Shown here in pieces: positions 16,848 to 25,500 of a stretch of 64,000 bases of DNA (position 1 is its first letter; each line of letters begins with the position of its first letter). Where the stretch lies: contig JANQQE010000013.1 of assembly GCA_028285105.1 (NCBI GenBank), positions 62,001-126,000 on the forward strand, in the 5' to 3' direction. The stretch comes from Alphaproteobacteria bacterium. Its GTDB lineage: Bacteria > Planctomycetota > Phycisphaerae > UBA1845. The notes beneath the pieces are model-generated. The model was not told the DNA's origin and ran no database searches. It worked only from the letters and a program-made list of their open reading frames with translations. A program made the translations under genes and the position numbers.

Positions 16848-18410
16848 CTACGGACAATCCGGCGGCGAGTTGGACGGGGCTTGATCGAACGCCCTCGTCA
16901 ATGACGCGAAGTCGCGCAGGTTAATCTCACCATCGGCATTGCTGTCTGCACATACGCACGATTGCGAAGTGGCTGGCGATAAGCCCAGACAGTCGGCGAG
17001 TGCGTGAAAGTCGGTCAGGTCAACCACCGCACCGGCGGCGTCAAGATCACCGCACTGACATGCCGTCAGCGGGTCGAGTACCCAAACCGCCCCATCGGTT
17101 CCGTCGCCACCTTTCAGATTCCATTCGCCGAAGTCCGCAACATACACTCGGCCTGACATGGGATGAATGGCGATATCGAGTGGATGGATGAACGAAATCG
17201 GCGAGCCGTTAAAATCGCGAATTGAGTCGCTGTCGGTCACCAATCCATTGCCATCAAGCGTATACGTCTGAATAGTTCTGGAGAAAATAAAATTCGCGAT
17301 CAGCAATCGGTCTTGAAACGGTCCCGGCGCAATGTACTCGGCAATACCATTGGGACTGCGACCGCCATCGGGCAGGACATTTCTGATAATCCGTGCCGGA
17401 TCGAAGTTTGCATCCGGTGCAATCCCGACTGGATACTCGCCGATTTCCCACGGGTCGACGCCAGCCGTCGGGTTCCCCCCGTTTAGCACGCATTCGTTTC
17501 GCGTTGGATTGGGATGACCGTAGTAAACGCCCTCTTCGACCATCACAAGAACTTCTGCCGGTTGCGAATGAACTTCCGGCGCACCGCCGCAATTTGGCGT
17601 AACAGCAGTCGCGAAATTACCCTGATTGATACAACCGTACAATTCGCCGTTGGAGTGCCATGCAATGTCATACATATTGCGAATACCGGTCGAAAAAATC
17701 GTCACGAATGCTCCGACCGCATCGGGGTCGTAGTTGACTGGCGCAGTCGTTTGCACATCAACCGGTAGCGAACCGCCGCCGAATCCCGGCGCGTTGACAT
17801 CGGCAACGAGAACTGTCGCGCTGATCGGCGTTTCGTCGCGACCCCATTGCGTCCCACCGAATGGCGTCATGCTTCCGCAGGTGATGTAAAGTCGACCATC
17901 CGGACCAAAAGAAATACCGTTGGGCGAGTGCGCCCCAACAGGCAAACCGTCGATGTAGGTCTCTTCGACGAAACTTCCCCCTTCGCCGACGCCCGGCACC
18001 GTGACCCTTGAGATCGTTCCGCTGAAACCCACCTGGTTTGGTTCCTGCCCGCCGTTGTGACTGACCCACAGAACAAGATTTGACGGTGATGCCGACGGAT
18101 CGAAAGCGATCCCCTGAATCAGGGCAGCGTTCAAACTCGCGACCACTTCGGACTGACCAAGGTATCGCCCGGACGCATCCAACTCATGGCGCGTGATCGT
18201 GCCGGTTGTTGTCATAAAGCTCAAGTTGGAAACATACAAATGCCCGTCCGGCCCCAATGTTACAGACGTGGGTTGAAGCTGGTCCGCAATCTTGAATTTG
18301 TAAAATGGAAACCCGGGATCACCGGCTTGAGCGACGCCTGCGAGGGATGCTGCCGTCAACACCGCAATGAACAGCGTGTTTATATTAAGTTTCGTTTCGG
18401 ATCTTACCAT
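16848..18410 (-). CDS. Secreted beta-propeller-like protein with dockerin-like C-terminus
   Basis: A 520-residue exported protein with a signal peptide (cleavage after GVAQA). The body resembles NHL/glucose-sorbosone-dehydrogenase-type beta-propellers: repeated strands such as VTLGPDGHLYVSN, ISFGPDGRLYITCG, HSNGELYG and HPMSGRVYVADFG, each ending a propeller blade. The last ~70 residues hold two dockerin-like calcium loops (GDLDAAGAVVDLTDF and DSNADGEINLRDF), each followed by a helix. Enzymatic activity is not certain. The ATG at 18410 starts the signal peptide; the longer frame was rejected. Confidence 0.75.
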   Translation of the reverse strand: MVRSETKLNINTLFIAVLTAASLAGVAQAGDPGFPFYKFKIADQLQPTSVTLGPDGHLYVSNLSFMTTTGTITRHELDASGRYLGQSEVVASLNAALIQGIAFDPSASPSNLVLWVSHNGGQEPNQVGFSGTISRVTVPGVGEGGSFVEETYIDGLPVGAHSPNGISFGPDGRLYITCGSMTPFGGTQWGRDETPISATVLVADVNAPGFGGGSLPVDVQTTAPVNYDPDAVGAFVTIFSTGIRNMYDIAWHSNGELYGCINQGNFATAVTPNCGGAPEVHSQPAEVLVMVEEGVYYGHPNPTRNECVLNGGNPTAGVDPWEIGEYPVGIAPDANFDPARIIRNVLPDGGRSPNGIAEYIAPGPFQDRLLIANFIFSRTIQTYTLDGNGLVTDSDSIRDFNGSPISFIHPLDIAIHPMSGRVYVADFGEWNLKGGDGTDGAVWVLDPLTACQCGDLDAAGAVVDLTDFHALADCLGLSPATSQSCVCADSNADGEINLRDFASLTRAFDQAPSNSPPDCP

Positions 18411-18550
18411 CTGATCCCATCCCCAGATGCGGACGAACGGCGCTGGCCATTTCAGCACTGCGACCTCCACCAAGTTTAACTCAAATCATCGCCTCAACAC
18501 CATTCGAAATAACTTCAGAATCGCCCTACTTCCCCATGACCGATGATTTG

Positions 18551-19372
18551 CTAAGCGGCTGACGTCTGATGCAAATGCACATCTGTCTGCGGGAACGGGA
18601 TGCTGATGCCCTTTTCGTCGAACGCGAGCTTTACCTTCTCGGTCATGTCGAACTTCAACGCCCAGTAGTCTTCTGAATTAACCCACGGACGCACGACGAA
18701 ATTCACGCTGCTGTCAGCCAACTCGGATACCGCGATCGTCGGTGCGGGATCTTTGAGAATACGCTCGTCGGCATCGATCAAACCTTGCAGCACTTCCTTT
18801 GCAGCTTTGATGTCGTCGTCGTAACCAATGCCAAAAACCATATCGACGCGCCGAGTCGGGTTGGCGGAGTAGTTGGTGATGTTGCTGTCCGTGATACTCG
18901 AGTTGGGAACAATAATGCGCTTGTTGTCGCCGGTTCGCATGGTGGTGGCGAAGACGGCAATCTCCTCAACGATGCCGCTGGTTCCACCGGCTTCTACAAA
19001 ATCGCCAGCCTTGAATGGCCGGAAGATTATCAGCATGACGCCCGCTGCGAAGTTGGCGAGCGATCCTTGAAGTGCAAATCCAACCGCCAGACCAGCCGCA
19101 CCAATAACCGCAACAAACGATGTGGTAGGAACGCCAAGTTTTTGAATTGCGGTGATCACCACCAATGCCAACATTCCCATCTTGACGATGTTGGAAGCGA
19201 ATCCAACCAACGTTTCTTCCATTTTGGCGCGTCGCATGATGCGGCGAACCATGCCAGTCAGAATTCCAGTCAATATCCATCCTAAGACAAGCGTCACGAT
19301 TGCAGCGATGACACTCGGCCCCCACTGCATTGCCAGTTCTTTGCCCCGTTCGATCAAGTCCTGCATGTTCAT
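18551..19372 (-). CDS. Small-conductance mechanosensitive channel MscS family
   Basis: A 273-residue inner-membrane channel that opens under membrane tension to release solutes during osmotic downshock. It has three TM helices (about 13-35, 56-78 and 84-108), with the pore-lining TM3 reading AAGLAVGFALQGSLANFAAG. The MscS signature FRPFKAGDFVE and the cytoplasmic beta/alpha domain follow, with IIVPNSSITDSNITNYS. The ATG at 19372 has AAGGAGGT eight bases upstream, a strong site, and is preferred over the frame's earlier start. The length matches short E. coli MscS-type channels. Confidence 0.92.
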   Translation of the reverse strand: MNMQDLIERGKELAMQWGPSVIAAIVTLVLGWILTGILTGMVRRIMRRAKMEETLVGFASNIVKMGMLALVVITAIQKLGVPTTSFVAVIGAAGLAVGFALQGSLANFAAGVMLIIFRPFKAGDFVEAGGTSGIVEEIAVFATTMRTGDNKRIIVPNSSITDSNITNYSANPTRRVDMVFGIGYDDDIKAAKEVLQGLIDADERILKDPAPTIAVSELADSSVNFVVRPWVNSEDYWALKFDMTEKVKLAFDEKGISIPFPQTDVHLHQTSAA

Positions 19373-19397
19373 TGAATCGACCTCCTTGATTGAATCT

Positions 19398-19434
19398 AAG
19401 AACAAACGTCGGGGCTGAGTTCAACCCCGACGTT
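19398..19434 (-). terminator. Hairpin terminator downstream of the DUF11 gene
   Basis: AACGTCGGGG (19405-19414) and CCCCGACGTT (19425-19434) form a perfect ten-base stem with a ten-base loop. On the minus strand it is followed by TGTTCTTAG, a modest T-rich run. It lies 55 bases after the stop of the DUF11 gene and just before mscS. Confidence 0.65.
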
Positions 19435-19488
19435 CGTGTTAATGCAATTCCTCTTGATGCTCCAACAAAACGTCATTGCTACAACGAC

Positions 19489-20973
19489 TTAGTAAATGCG
19501 CGTACTCTCTGATTCATCGACAGTCGAATCCATCTGATCGCTGATCATCGACATGCGGAAGCGCACGTCGCCGACTCCCGTACCCTTCACGATCACGCGA
19601 TAGGTGGCTTTGGCTTTCGGTGCCAAGGACGGCAACGGCTCAAAAGCGATCTGCTGTCCGCTTGCAGTTCCGGATGTTGGGCCATCCGCCGAAACGAATG
19701 ACTCCTCGGGCGGTAAGGTGGCTTTGAGAGAAATATTGGTTCCAACAGCCGAACCCTGATTCGTCACGGTGATGAGGTACGTTACGGTTCCACCGACCTC
19801 GATCGGATCTTCCACGTCGATGACCTCGAGCAGAATTGCAGGAATACCCTTGATTTCCATCATGGCTTCGGCATTGGCTTCTGCGCAGACCGAGCGAACT
19901 TCAGCTTTGTTTGTCACGGTGGAGATGCCCGATGCTTTCACATCAACGGTTACTGTGCGCGACGCACCTGGTTCGAGCGAACCCAGGTTCCATGATACAC
20001 GTCCGCCACCAAATTGTCCGTTGTCGCTTGCTTTCAAAAACGTCAAACCTGAGGGAATCATGTCAGTCAACACGGCATTGCGAGCGACAGCATCACCAAC
20101 GTTCGTCGCGGTGATTTCAAATTGCGCTCCACGACCCAGATAGCGAATGTTTGGACCGGTCTTGGTCAGCGTCAGTTCCGGTTTTGTAATTCGTGTTGTT
20201 GCACATGCGTTGGCTGTCAGCCCACCATCTTCGGAAGCTTCGACGCAGTTCTCGAATGTGCCCGTTTGCGATGCCTTCAAATCAACAGAGAACTCGCGCG
20301 ATACACCAGCGGCGAGATTGCCGGCTTGGAATACGATTTCGGATTGACCGCTCATCGTAGACCAGCCGCTGGGCAGCGTGTCTTTGACCACGACATTTCG
20401 CGCAATGCCCGTACCTGAGTTGGTGACACGCACCGTCATCGGAATCGGATCGCAGAGCATGACTTCCGGCGGCAGCGTCTTGGTCACTTCGAGGGCCGGC
20501 TGAATGATCTTGATCTTTGAACAGACCTGCGTCGTAAACGTCACCGTCGCACAGGACGCAAGTTCGCCAACGGTTGCCGCCGAACCAGAGACCGTCAACG
20601 TTTTCGATTCGCGTGCCTTCAACGTTCCCAAGTGCCAGGTAGACGTCCCGGCACCGCTGCTCTTGGGTTCGGGACTCATTGACGACATGGCGAATCCGTC
20701 GGCCAATCGCTCGGTCAGAATCAAGTCAGCCACTTCGCCCGAAGTCAGGTTGGTGACTTTGATGGTGTAGTCGAACTGACTTCCGGCACGGATTTCGGAA
20801 GGGGCGAAGCGTTCAAGAAGGATCACGCTCGTCTGTTGACTGCCGGTCGGGTACGCTTCGCTCGCCAACCGCACCTGACCCGGCGCCTGAGCAAGCGCAT
20901 TTGTGGAAGCGAACGCCGCAACCAATGCCAGCCCCAAAATTGTACTTGGAATTTTTTGAACAAATTTCTTCAT
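19489..20973 (-). CDS. Exported DUF11-repeat protein (OmcB-like)
   Basis: A 494-residue secreted protein with a signal peptide (cleavage after NALA). The mature part is built of about four DUF11/Ig-like repeats of roughly 110 residues, each with a pattern like YTIKVTNLTSGEV, VRVTNSGTGIARNVVVKD, ITATNVGDAVARNAVL or ITVTNQGSAVGTNISL, followed by LPSG and a polar beta strand. Such repeats occur in chlamydial OmcB and in planctomycete cell-wall and surface proteins. Several repeats carry paired cysteines. The ATG at 20973 follows AAGGAGAA. A structural envelope role is inferred from the family. Confidence 0.8.
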   Translation of the reverse strand: MKKFVQKIPSTILGLALVAAFASTNALAQAPGQVRLASEAYPTGSQQTSVILLERFAPSEIRAGSQFDYTIKVTNLTSGEVADLILTERLADGFAMSSMSPEPKSSGAGTSTWHLGTLKARESKTLTVSGSAATVGELASCATVTFTTQVCSKIKIIQPALEVTKTLPPEVMLCDPIPMTVRVTNSGTGIARNVVVKDTLPSGWSTMSGQSEIVFQAGNLAAGVSREFSVDLKASQTGTFENCVEASEDGGLTANACATTRITKPELTLTKTGPNIRYLGRGAQFEITATNVGDAVARNAVLTDMIPSGLTFLKASDNGQFGGGRVSWNLGSLEPGASRTVTVDVKASGISTVTNKAEVRSVCAEANAEAMMEIKGIPAILLEVIDVEDPIEVGGTVTYLITVTNQGSAVGTNISLKATLPPEESFVSADGPTSGTASGQQIAFEPLPSLAPKAKATYRVIVKGTGVGDVRFRMSMISDQMDSTVDESESTRIY

Positions 20974-21323
20974 GGGTCTTCTCCTTGCAGGTGATCCGGT
21001 TCCCCTGACCGGTATCGTGCCTCGGTGATCGAGGACGATCATTGCCGTCAAATGTGAACTTAAGAATGAATAATGAATTAACACGCGCGTTAGCACGTTC
21101 CCCTAGTGGCCGTGTAGAGTACGCGAAACGCCATCGATGTCGATACCACCTGAATGCACAAGCGTTTGCAAAACGTCGGAACAGTTTCCATCGCGTCAGC
21201 TGTGAGTTTTTTCTCGGGGTCATAAACAGCAAGATGGAAAAAACACCCAAGATGGGTTGTCAACGGACTTTGCGCCGGGCGAGTGCAGGCATGGGTGGCC
21301 TGCCGAATGATCAAATCCAGTGA
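20974..21323. other. Intergenic, no gene seen
   Basis: About 350 bases upstream of the DUF11 gene and beyond the terminator of the next gene. The open frames here have no ribosome binding site or recognisable composition. It presumably contains the DUF11 gene promoter and 5' UTR. Confidence 0.35.
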
Positions 21324-21391
21324 CAAATAAAAAATAAAGAAGAAAAACGCCGGTCACCGCGTGGAAGAAGTCATGACGCGGGACCGGCGTT
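21324..21391 (-). terminator. Strong Rho-independent terminator
   Basis: AACGCCGGTC-a-CCGCGT (21346-21362) pairs with ACGCGG-GACCGGCGTT (21376-21391). Read on the minus strand the hairpin is followed by TTTCTTCTTTATTTTTTATT. It ends the Ser/Gly-rich protein gene whose stop is at 21429. Confidence 0.85.
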
Positions 21392-21428
21392 CGGGCAAAG
21401 TAGCAAGGCTTGCGGCCTTGGTTGGAGG

Positions 21429-22043
21429 TTAACGGCGACTCGAACGACGCTGCATGGTGCGCCGGTATCCAGTTCGATCCGAGACATGCCGACGATTGGC
21501 GAAACGGCGTGAACCGACTCTCCGTGAATCGTAGCGCTCGTTCGAATGCGAGAACGTACGGGCATTGACCACACCGCGTCCGCTGGCGTGTCCGGATGCG
21601 GCTGCGGTTGCGATTGGGCTGCGACCATTGGAGCCAGCTTGACCCGACACATTGACTTCGCGTGACCGACCTTGCGAAGCGGTACTTTGTCCACCGCTGA
21701 GTGCGACACCATCGTGACCGACGTGCACGTTGAGCGTTCCACCGACTGCCGGTCCGCGCTGGCCTGCCACTGCGTAGCTGTGCGATACGCTCAAGCCCGT
21801 TTGGTCGAGACCCACACTGAGCCCTCTGGCAAAGTTGACGCGACCGCTGTTGGCTTGGGTTTTGCTGAATCCGATACCGTTGCCATCGTAGTTTGCGGTT
21901 GCGGCGGCGGTTCCCGGTCCCCATCCGCTTGAACCAGCCGTCGCCGAAGTGTTCGCCGATCCTGCCAACGCTGCGAGCGGAAATGCCATCATCATGGCCG
22001 CAACACCCGTCGAGAATTTGCTGTATCTATTGTTGTTTCGCAT
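21429..22043 (-). CDS. Secreted Gly/Ser/Ala-rich protein with Arg-rich tail
   Basis: Function unknown. The 204-residue protein has a signal peptide (cleavage near AALA), a low-complexity body rich in Gly, Ser, Ala, Asn and Val with alternating small residues, and an Arg-rich C-terminus (RRVGSRRFANRRHVSDRTGYRR, ending MQRRSSRR). The composition and basic tail match the neighbour at 22231-22950, so they look like diverged paralogues. The ATG at 22043 has GGAGG upstream. It ends at a strong terminator. It may be a surface or matrix protein; nothing catalytic is visible. Confidence 0.7.
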   Translation of the reverse strand: MRNNNRYSKFSTGVAAMMMAFPLAALAGSANTSATAGSSGWGPGTAAATANYDGNGIGFSKTQANSGRVNFARGLSVGLDQTGLSVSHSYAVAGQRGPAVGGTLNVHVGHDGVALSGGQSTASQGRSREVNVSGQAGSNGRSPIATAAASGHASGRGVVNARTFSHSNERYDSRRVGSRRFANRRHVSDRTGYRRTMQRRSSRR

Positions 22044-22108
22044 GACTGTCCTCCAACGTTCGTGCTTCAAATGTCTGCGTCACCGATTCCTCGAAAATCC
22101 GAATCCAA

Positions 22109-22151
22109 CCGGTTGGCGAGGTTGCTGCCAAACCTCTTTGTTGCCAACCGG
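22109..22151 (-). other. Nested inverted repeat between the two Ser/Gly-rich genes
   Basis: CCGGTTGGC (22109-22117) pairs with GCCAACCGG (22143-22151), and inside it GAGGTT (22118-22123) pairs with AACCTC (22131-22136). The structure lies about 80 bases downstream of one gene's stop and about 65 bases upstream of the next start, so it could be a terminator without a good T run or a 5' leader structure. Confidence 0.45.
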
Positions 22152-22230
22152 CGGACTCGGCCCCACGCTTGGCGGTGGCATACTCATCTCTCCCATTGCC
22201 ACCTGTATCTCAATGCCACGTTATGTCACT

Positions 22231-22950
22231 TTATCGACGGATTTCGACTGCCGAGACCCGCGATCGACTGCGACCCATCCGATAAGCACGTCCTTCCGCC
22301 CGAACAATTGCCCTGCTCGTGCGACGAGGACCGCTGACGCTCACGCCAATTCCATCCGAATAAGCGCTGCCGTACTGCGTTGCACCGCTGATGGCTCGAA
22401 CTTGCGAGTGCGACACGCCTCCGTAGGTGTCAGCCAACGAATCGCTGACGCTTACCGCGCGACCGCCATAGAGTCCGTCGCTGACCGCGCTGCCGTCGCT
22501 GACCGCGATTCCACCGATGCTCGTAGCCGTCGAGGTCGAATCGCTTTCCGCGAATCCGCCGAAACGTCCGAGGGCGTAAGCGTCACTGCGGCTTATCGCG
22601 ACACCACCGACTGTCGCAGCCAAGCTGTCGCTGCGAGCCACACCGGACCCACCCCAGCGGCCGACACCTTCTGCCACCGAATCGCTGCGGGCGTATCCAC
22701 GATCTGCGATGGCGACCGAATTACTGATCGCCGCCCCACGCCTTCTACCGACGGCGTGTGAATTTGCGACGGCTTGACCGCCGTTCACGGCGCCTGAATA
22801 TGCGTTCGAAACTGCGTTTCCTCTGGCGGTTGCGGTCGATGTCGCCGATCCGCCGTTGCTGGCGACCGAGACAGCTGACGCACTTGCCGCCAGCGACGGA
22901 ACCGAGCCCATCAGAGACGCCAACGCGAATGCCTGAAATGCCTTCTTCAT
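22231..22950 (-). CDS. Secreted Ser/Gly/Ala-rich repeat protein
   Basis: Function unknown. The 239-residue protein has a signal peptide (residues 1 to about 25), then imperfect repeats of roughly 17-22 residues built on A-x-S-D-S-x-A-x-x-x-G-G (for example RSDSLAATVGGVAISRSDA and SVSDSLADTYGGVSHS). The C-terminal 35 residues are Arg-rich. The repeat pattern suggests a stacked beta-structure rather than an enzyme. It has AAAGGAG before the ATG. Composition and layout mark it as a relative of the gene just downstream. Confidence 0.7.
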   Translation of the reverse strand: MKKAFQAFALASLMGSVPSLAASASAVSVASNGGSATSTATARGNAVSNAYSGAVNGGQAVANSHAVGRRRGAAISNSVAIADRGYARSDSVAEGVGRWGGSGVARSDSLAATVGGVAISRSDAYALGRFGGFAESDSTSTATSIGGIAVSDGSAVSDGLYGGRAVSVSDSLADTYGGVSHSQVRAISGATQYGSAYSDGIGVSVSGPRRTSRAIVRAEGRAYRMGRSRSRVSAVEIRR

Positions 22951-23782
22951 CGTAAGTCTCCTTTCAACAATGGCTTACGCCATCAATTGCCCTGCGATTG
23001 CCGGCTTGAATCAGCCGATCAACATTCGCTTCACCAGTATAGACAGTTGACGGTCCAATTTAGTTAGCATGTGTTAAATATTTTTCGAAAATGACGCCCC
23101 AGAGGCCACCAGTGCGGTTTTGCGAGTCGATTCATACAATTGACGACAAATCGTAAGGGCCTATGAATCAACGGTTGGTCATTTAGCTGAGACCTTCATC
23201 GTCTCAATGGAGGCGAGGGAGAGGGAGAGGGCTTGGTGCGAGAAATGACTGCGGGTTCCGAAACGCTAAAGGCATGGCCACTGGGCAAGCCTTGATCCAC
23301 GAAACTGATTATTCATTTTCGGATCAGCACCATGGACTTCCGTCGTTTCTCGGCACTACACGTCCGGCTGGATTGATGCGTTTGAGCACACTGGTCGTCG
23401 GTTCAACCGGGGCATCGATGCCACAGTTTGCGCACATCATTCTCGTTTTCATTTGTTTCACAAATGTCGAATTTTGAAACACACGTGAGGCGATTCAATC
23501 ATCTTGACACTCTTTTGAGCACTTCCTAACATCCCTTTCCGAAGAGGACTTATGTATGTTTGCATCGGCGCGATTCTGTGTGCGTCCGCTCCGGTCCCCA
23601 GTCACCCGGAAATTCCAGTCATCCGAGAACTGGGGCATCTGCAAATTGACGTCATCTGCGAATTGGTGGTTTTTCAACCTGAAGCCCGCATCCGTCCCGC
23701 TCTGAAATGCGGAAAACTGCTGCACGGGTAAAGGTTCGCCTCTATGCGGCAAGTAAATCCGCAAGGGAGATAAACAAAGCAA
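22951..23782. other. Long gene-poor region before the respiratory operon
   Basis: About 830 bases upstream of the Rieske gene and of the divergent Ser/Gly-rich gene. Apart from one possible tiny frame (23324-23452, minus) I see no gene. It should hold both divergent promoters. Confidence 0.35.
23324..23452 (-). CDS. Possible 42-residue CxxC mini-protein
   Basis: A short frame starting ATG at 23452 encodes a protein with an N-terminal CANCG pair, a basic middle (LKRINPAGRVVPRND) and a C-terminal WC. The Cys spacing is reminiscent of a half zinc ribbon. There is no good ribosome binding site and the opposite strand is also open, so this may be chance. Confidence 0.22.
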   Translation of the reverse strand: MKTRMMCANCGIDAPVEPTTSVLKRINPAGRVVPRNDGSPWC

Positions 23783-24412
23783 ATGTCATCTGCCTCTGTT
23801 GACACACCCAGTCAACCCGACTCAACGACATCAAAGAGTAGTCCAACGATTCCGCCGCAACCTTTGGTTCCGTTGCGCGACCGATTGCTCTATTCCAACA
23901 AAGCCCGTACCCAAGGTGCAGGAACCGGTGAAGACCGCGACCTCACCAAAGACGTCAAGAGTCGTCGGAAGATCGTCTGGGGAATGGTCTTTGGATTCAT
24001 CGGTGCGATGACGCTGGCCTCCGTCAAATTCTTTTTCCCACGAGTCCTGTTTGAACCGAAGACGCGATTTGGAATTGGATTCCCCGGCGACTTTGCGATG
24101 GGTGTCGATACGCGCTACCAAGCCGCCTTCCGAATCTGGGTCGTGCGCGATGCGCAGGGCATTTTTGTTTTGTTCGCAAAATGCACCCACCTTGGCTGCA
24201 CGCCCGACTGGAAAGAAACGGACAACAAATTCAAATGCCCATGCCACGGTAGTGGCTTTGATATGGAAGGCGTGAACTTTGAAGGCCCGGCACCGCGACC
24301 GCTCGATCGCACGATGGTCGAGTTGGATGCATCGGGCGAAATCATCGTCGATAAAGCCGTGCTCTTTCCGTACGAGCAATGGGGCGATCCTCGGGCACGC
24401 GTAAACGTCTAA
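23783..24412 (+). CDS. Rieske iron-sulfur subunit of a quinol:electron-acceptor oxidoreductase
   Basis: This is the high-potential [2Fe-2S] subunit of a cytochrome bc-type complex. It takes one electron from quinol at the Qo site and passes it to the next carrier on the outer face of the membrane. The 209-residue protein has one TM anchor (about 64-82) after a long polar N-terminus. The cluster motifs are CTHLGC (C134, H136, C139) and CPCHGSGFD (C152, C154, H155), giving the Cys2His2 ligands plus the disulfide pair. It is the first gene of a four-gene operon with both cytochrome b halves. A long gene-poor region precedes it. Confidence 0.93.
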   Translation: MSSASVDTPSQPDSTTSKSSPTIPPQPLVPLRDRLLYSNKARTQGAGTGEDRDLTKDVKSRRKIVWGMVFGFIGAMTLASVKFFFPRVLFEPKTRFGIGFPGDFAMGVDTRYQAAFRIWVVRDAQGIFVLFAKCTHLGCTPDWKETDNKFKCPCHGSGFDMEGVNFEGPAPRPLDRTMVELDASGEIIVDKAVLFPYEQWGDPRARVNV

Positions 24413-24519
24413 GCAACATTACGGTGCAGGTGAATCAACCGATTGTCGCGCCCTGTAAACGAAACTATCAGCTAAACGAAACAATCAGCCACATCGGTCG
24501 CACCACTTAGGAGATGTCA

Positions 24520-25437
24520 ATGTCTGGCGACCCGAAGCAGACGAAAGAAGAATCAAAGCCAGCCGCACCCAAGAGCAACGGTGCCAGAAATGGCGATGCC
24601 GATGGCGATTCGCTCGTTGACAAGACGCGCGAAGGCGTCGAAATGTTGAAGCGCGACCCGCGCGAGGGCCAATTGTGGACGTCGGTGTTTCGACATAAGC
24701 TGGATGACTCGCCGCGCAACCGCTCATTAGCCGTTCTTTCAAACGTTTTCCTTCACCTGCACCCAGCCAAAATCAACCGCGATGCCGTTCGGTATTCATT
24801 CACCTGGGGCATGGGCGGGATCACTTTCTTTCTGTTCGTCATCCTCACGCTGACCGGCGTGTTTTTGATGTTTTACTACCACCCGACCAAAGGTCAGGCA
24901 TTCCGCGACATCTTGTACCTCAAACATGACGTCCCGTTCGGAAACCTGCTGCGTAACATGCACCGCTGGTCGGCCCACGCGATGGTCATCACCGTGTGGC
25001 TGCACATGCTGCGGGTGTTCATGACCGGGTCTTACAAGCCACCGCGCGAGTTCAACTGGGGCGTGGGTGTGTTGCTGCTGGTTCTTACGATGTTGCTTTC
25101 GTTTACCGGGTATCTATTGCCTGACGATCAACTCGGGTTCTGGGCGGTCACCGTTGGAACGAACATGGCCCGAGCCACACCGATCCTCGGACACGAAGGA
25201 CCGTTCGGCACGGAATTCGGAATGACCGCATTTAACGATATTCGGTTCGCGCTGTTGGGTGGATCGATCGTCGATTCGAACGCGCTGTTGCGTGCGTACA
25301 TCTGGCATTGCATCGGCATACCGATCGTGGCGTCGGTCTTTATGATCGTTCACTTCTGGCGAATTCGAAAAGACGGAAGTATCTCAGGACCCGCTCCGGT
25401 GATGTTGCCGCACGAGTTTAAGGGTTGGGAAAAATAA
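24520..25437 (+). CDS. Cytochrome b, N-terminal half (cytochrome b6-like)
   Basis: The di-heme subunit that forms the quinol oxidation site of the bc-type complex. The 305-residue protein has a polar N-terminal extension of about 80 residues, then four TM helices. Heme-binding His pairs lie in helix B (HRWSAHAMV, followed by WLHMLRVF) and helix D (YIWHCIGIPIVASVFMIVHFWRIR). The stretch FTGYLLPDDQLGFWAVTVGT is typical of cytochrome b. The ATG at 24520 is preferred to 24514 because AGGAG lies at 24509-24513. The protein is split as in b6f-type complexes: the C-terminal half is the next gene. Confidence 0.92.
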   Translation: MSGDPKQTKEESKPAAPKSNGARNGDADGDSLVDKTREGVEMLKRDPREGQLWTSVFRHKLDDSPRNRSLAVLSNVFLHLHPAKINRDAVRYSFTWGMGGITFFLFVILTLTGVFLMFYYHPTKGQAFRDILYLKHDVPFGNLLRNMHRWSAHAMVITVWLHMLRVFMTGSYKPPREFNWGVGVLLLVLTMLLSFTGYLLPDDQLGFWAVTVGTNMARATPILGHEGPFGTEFGMTAFNDIRFALLGGSIVDSNALLRAYIWHCIGIPIVASVFMIVHFWRIRKDGSISGPAPVMLPHEFKGWEK

Positions 25438-25500
25438 GAATGTCTTCTCTCGCTTGCCGATGAGCGTTGCTCGTCGGGCAGGTCGTCTCAAGAGGTTCAC

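Noticed and set aside
21949..22761. 270-residue plus-strand frame opposite the Ser/Gly-rich genes
   Set aside because: Antisense shadow; the minus-strand proteins have signal peptides and ribosome binding sites, this frame has neither.
23495..23782. 95-residue minus-strand frame upstream of the Rieske gene
   Set aside because: No ribosome binding site or family-like features; lies in the expected promoter region.
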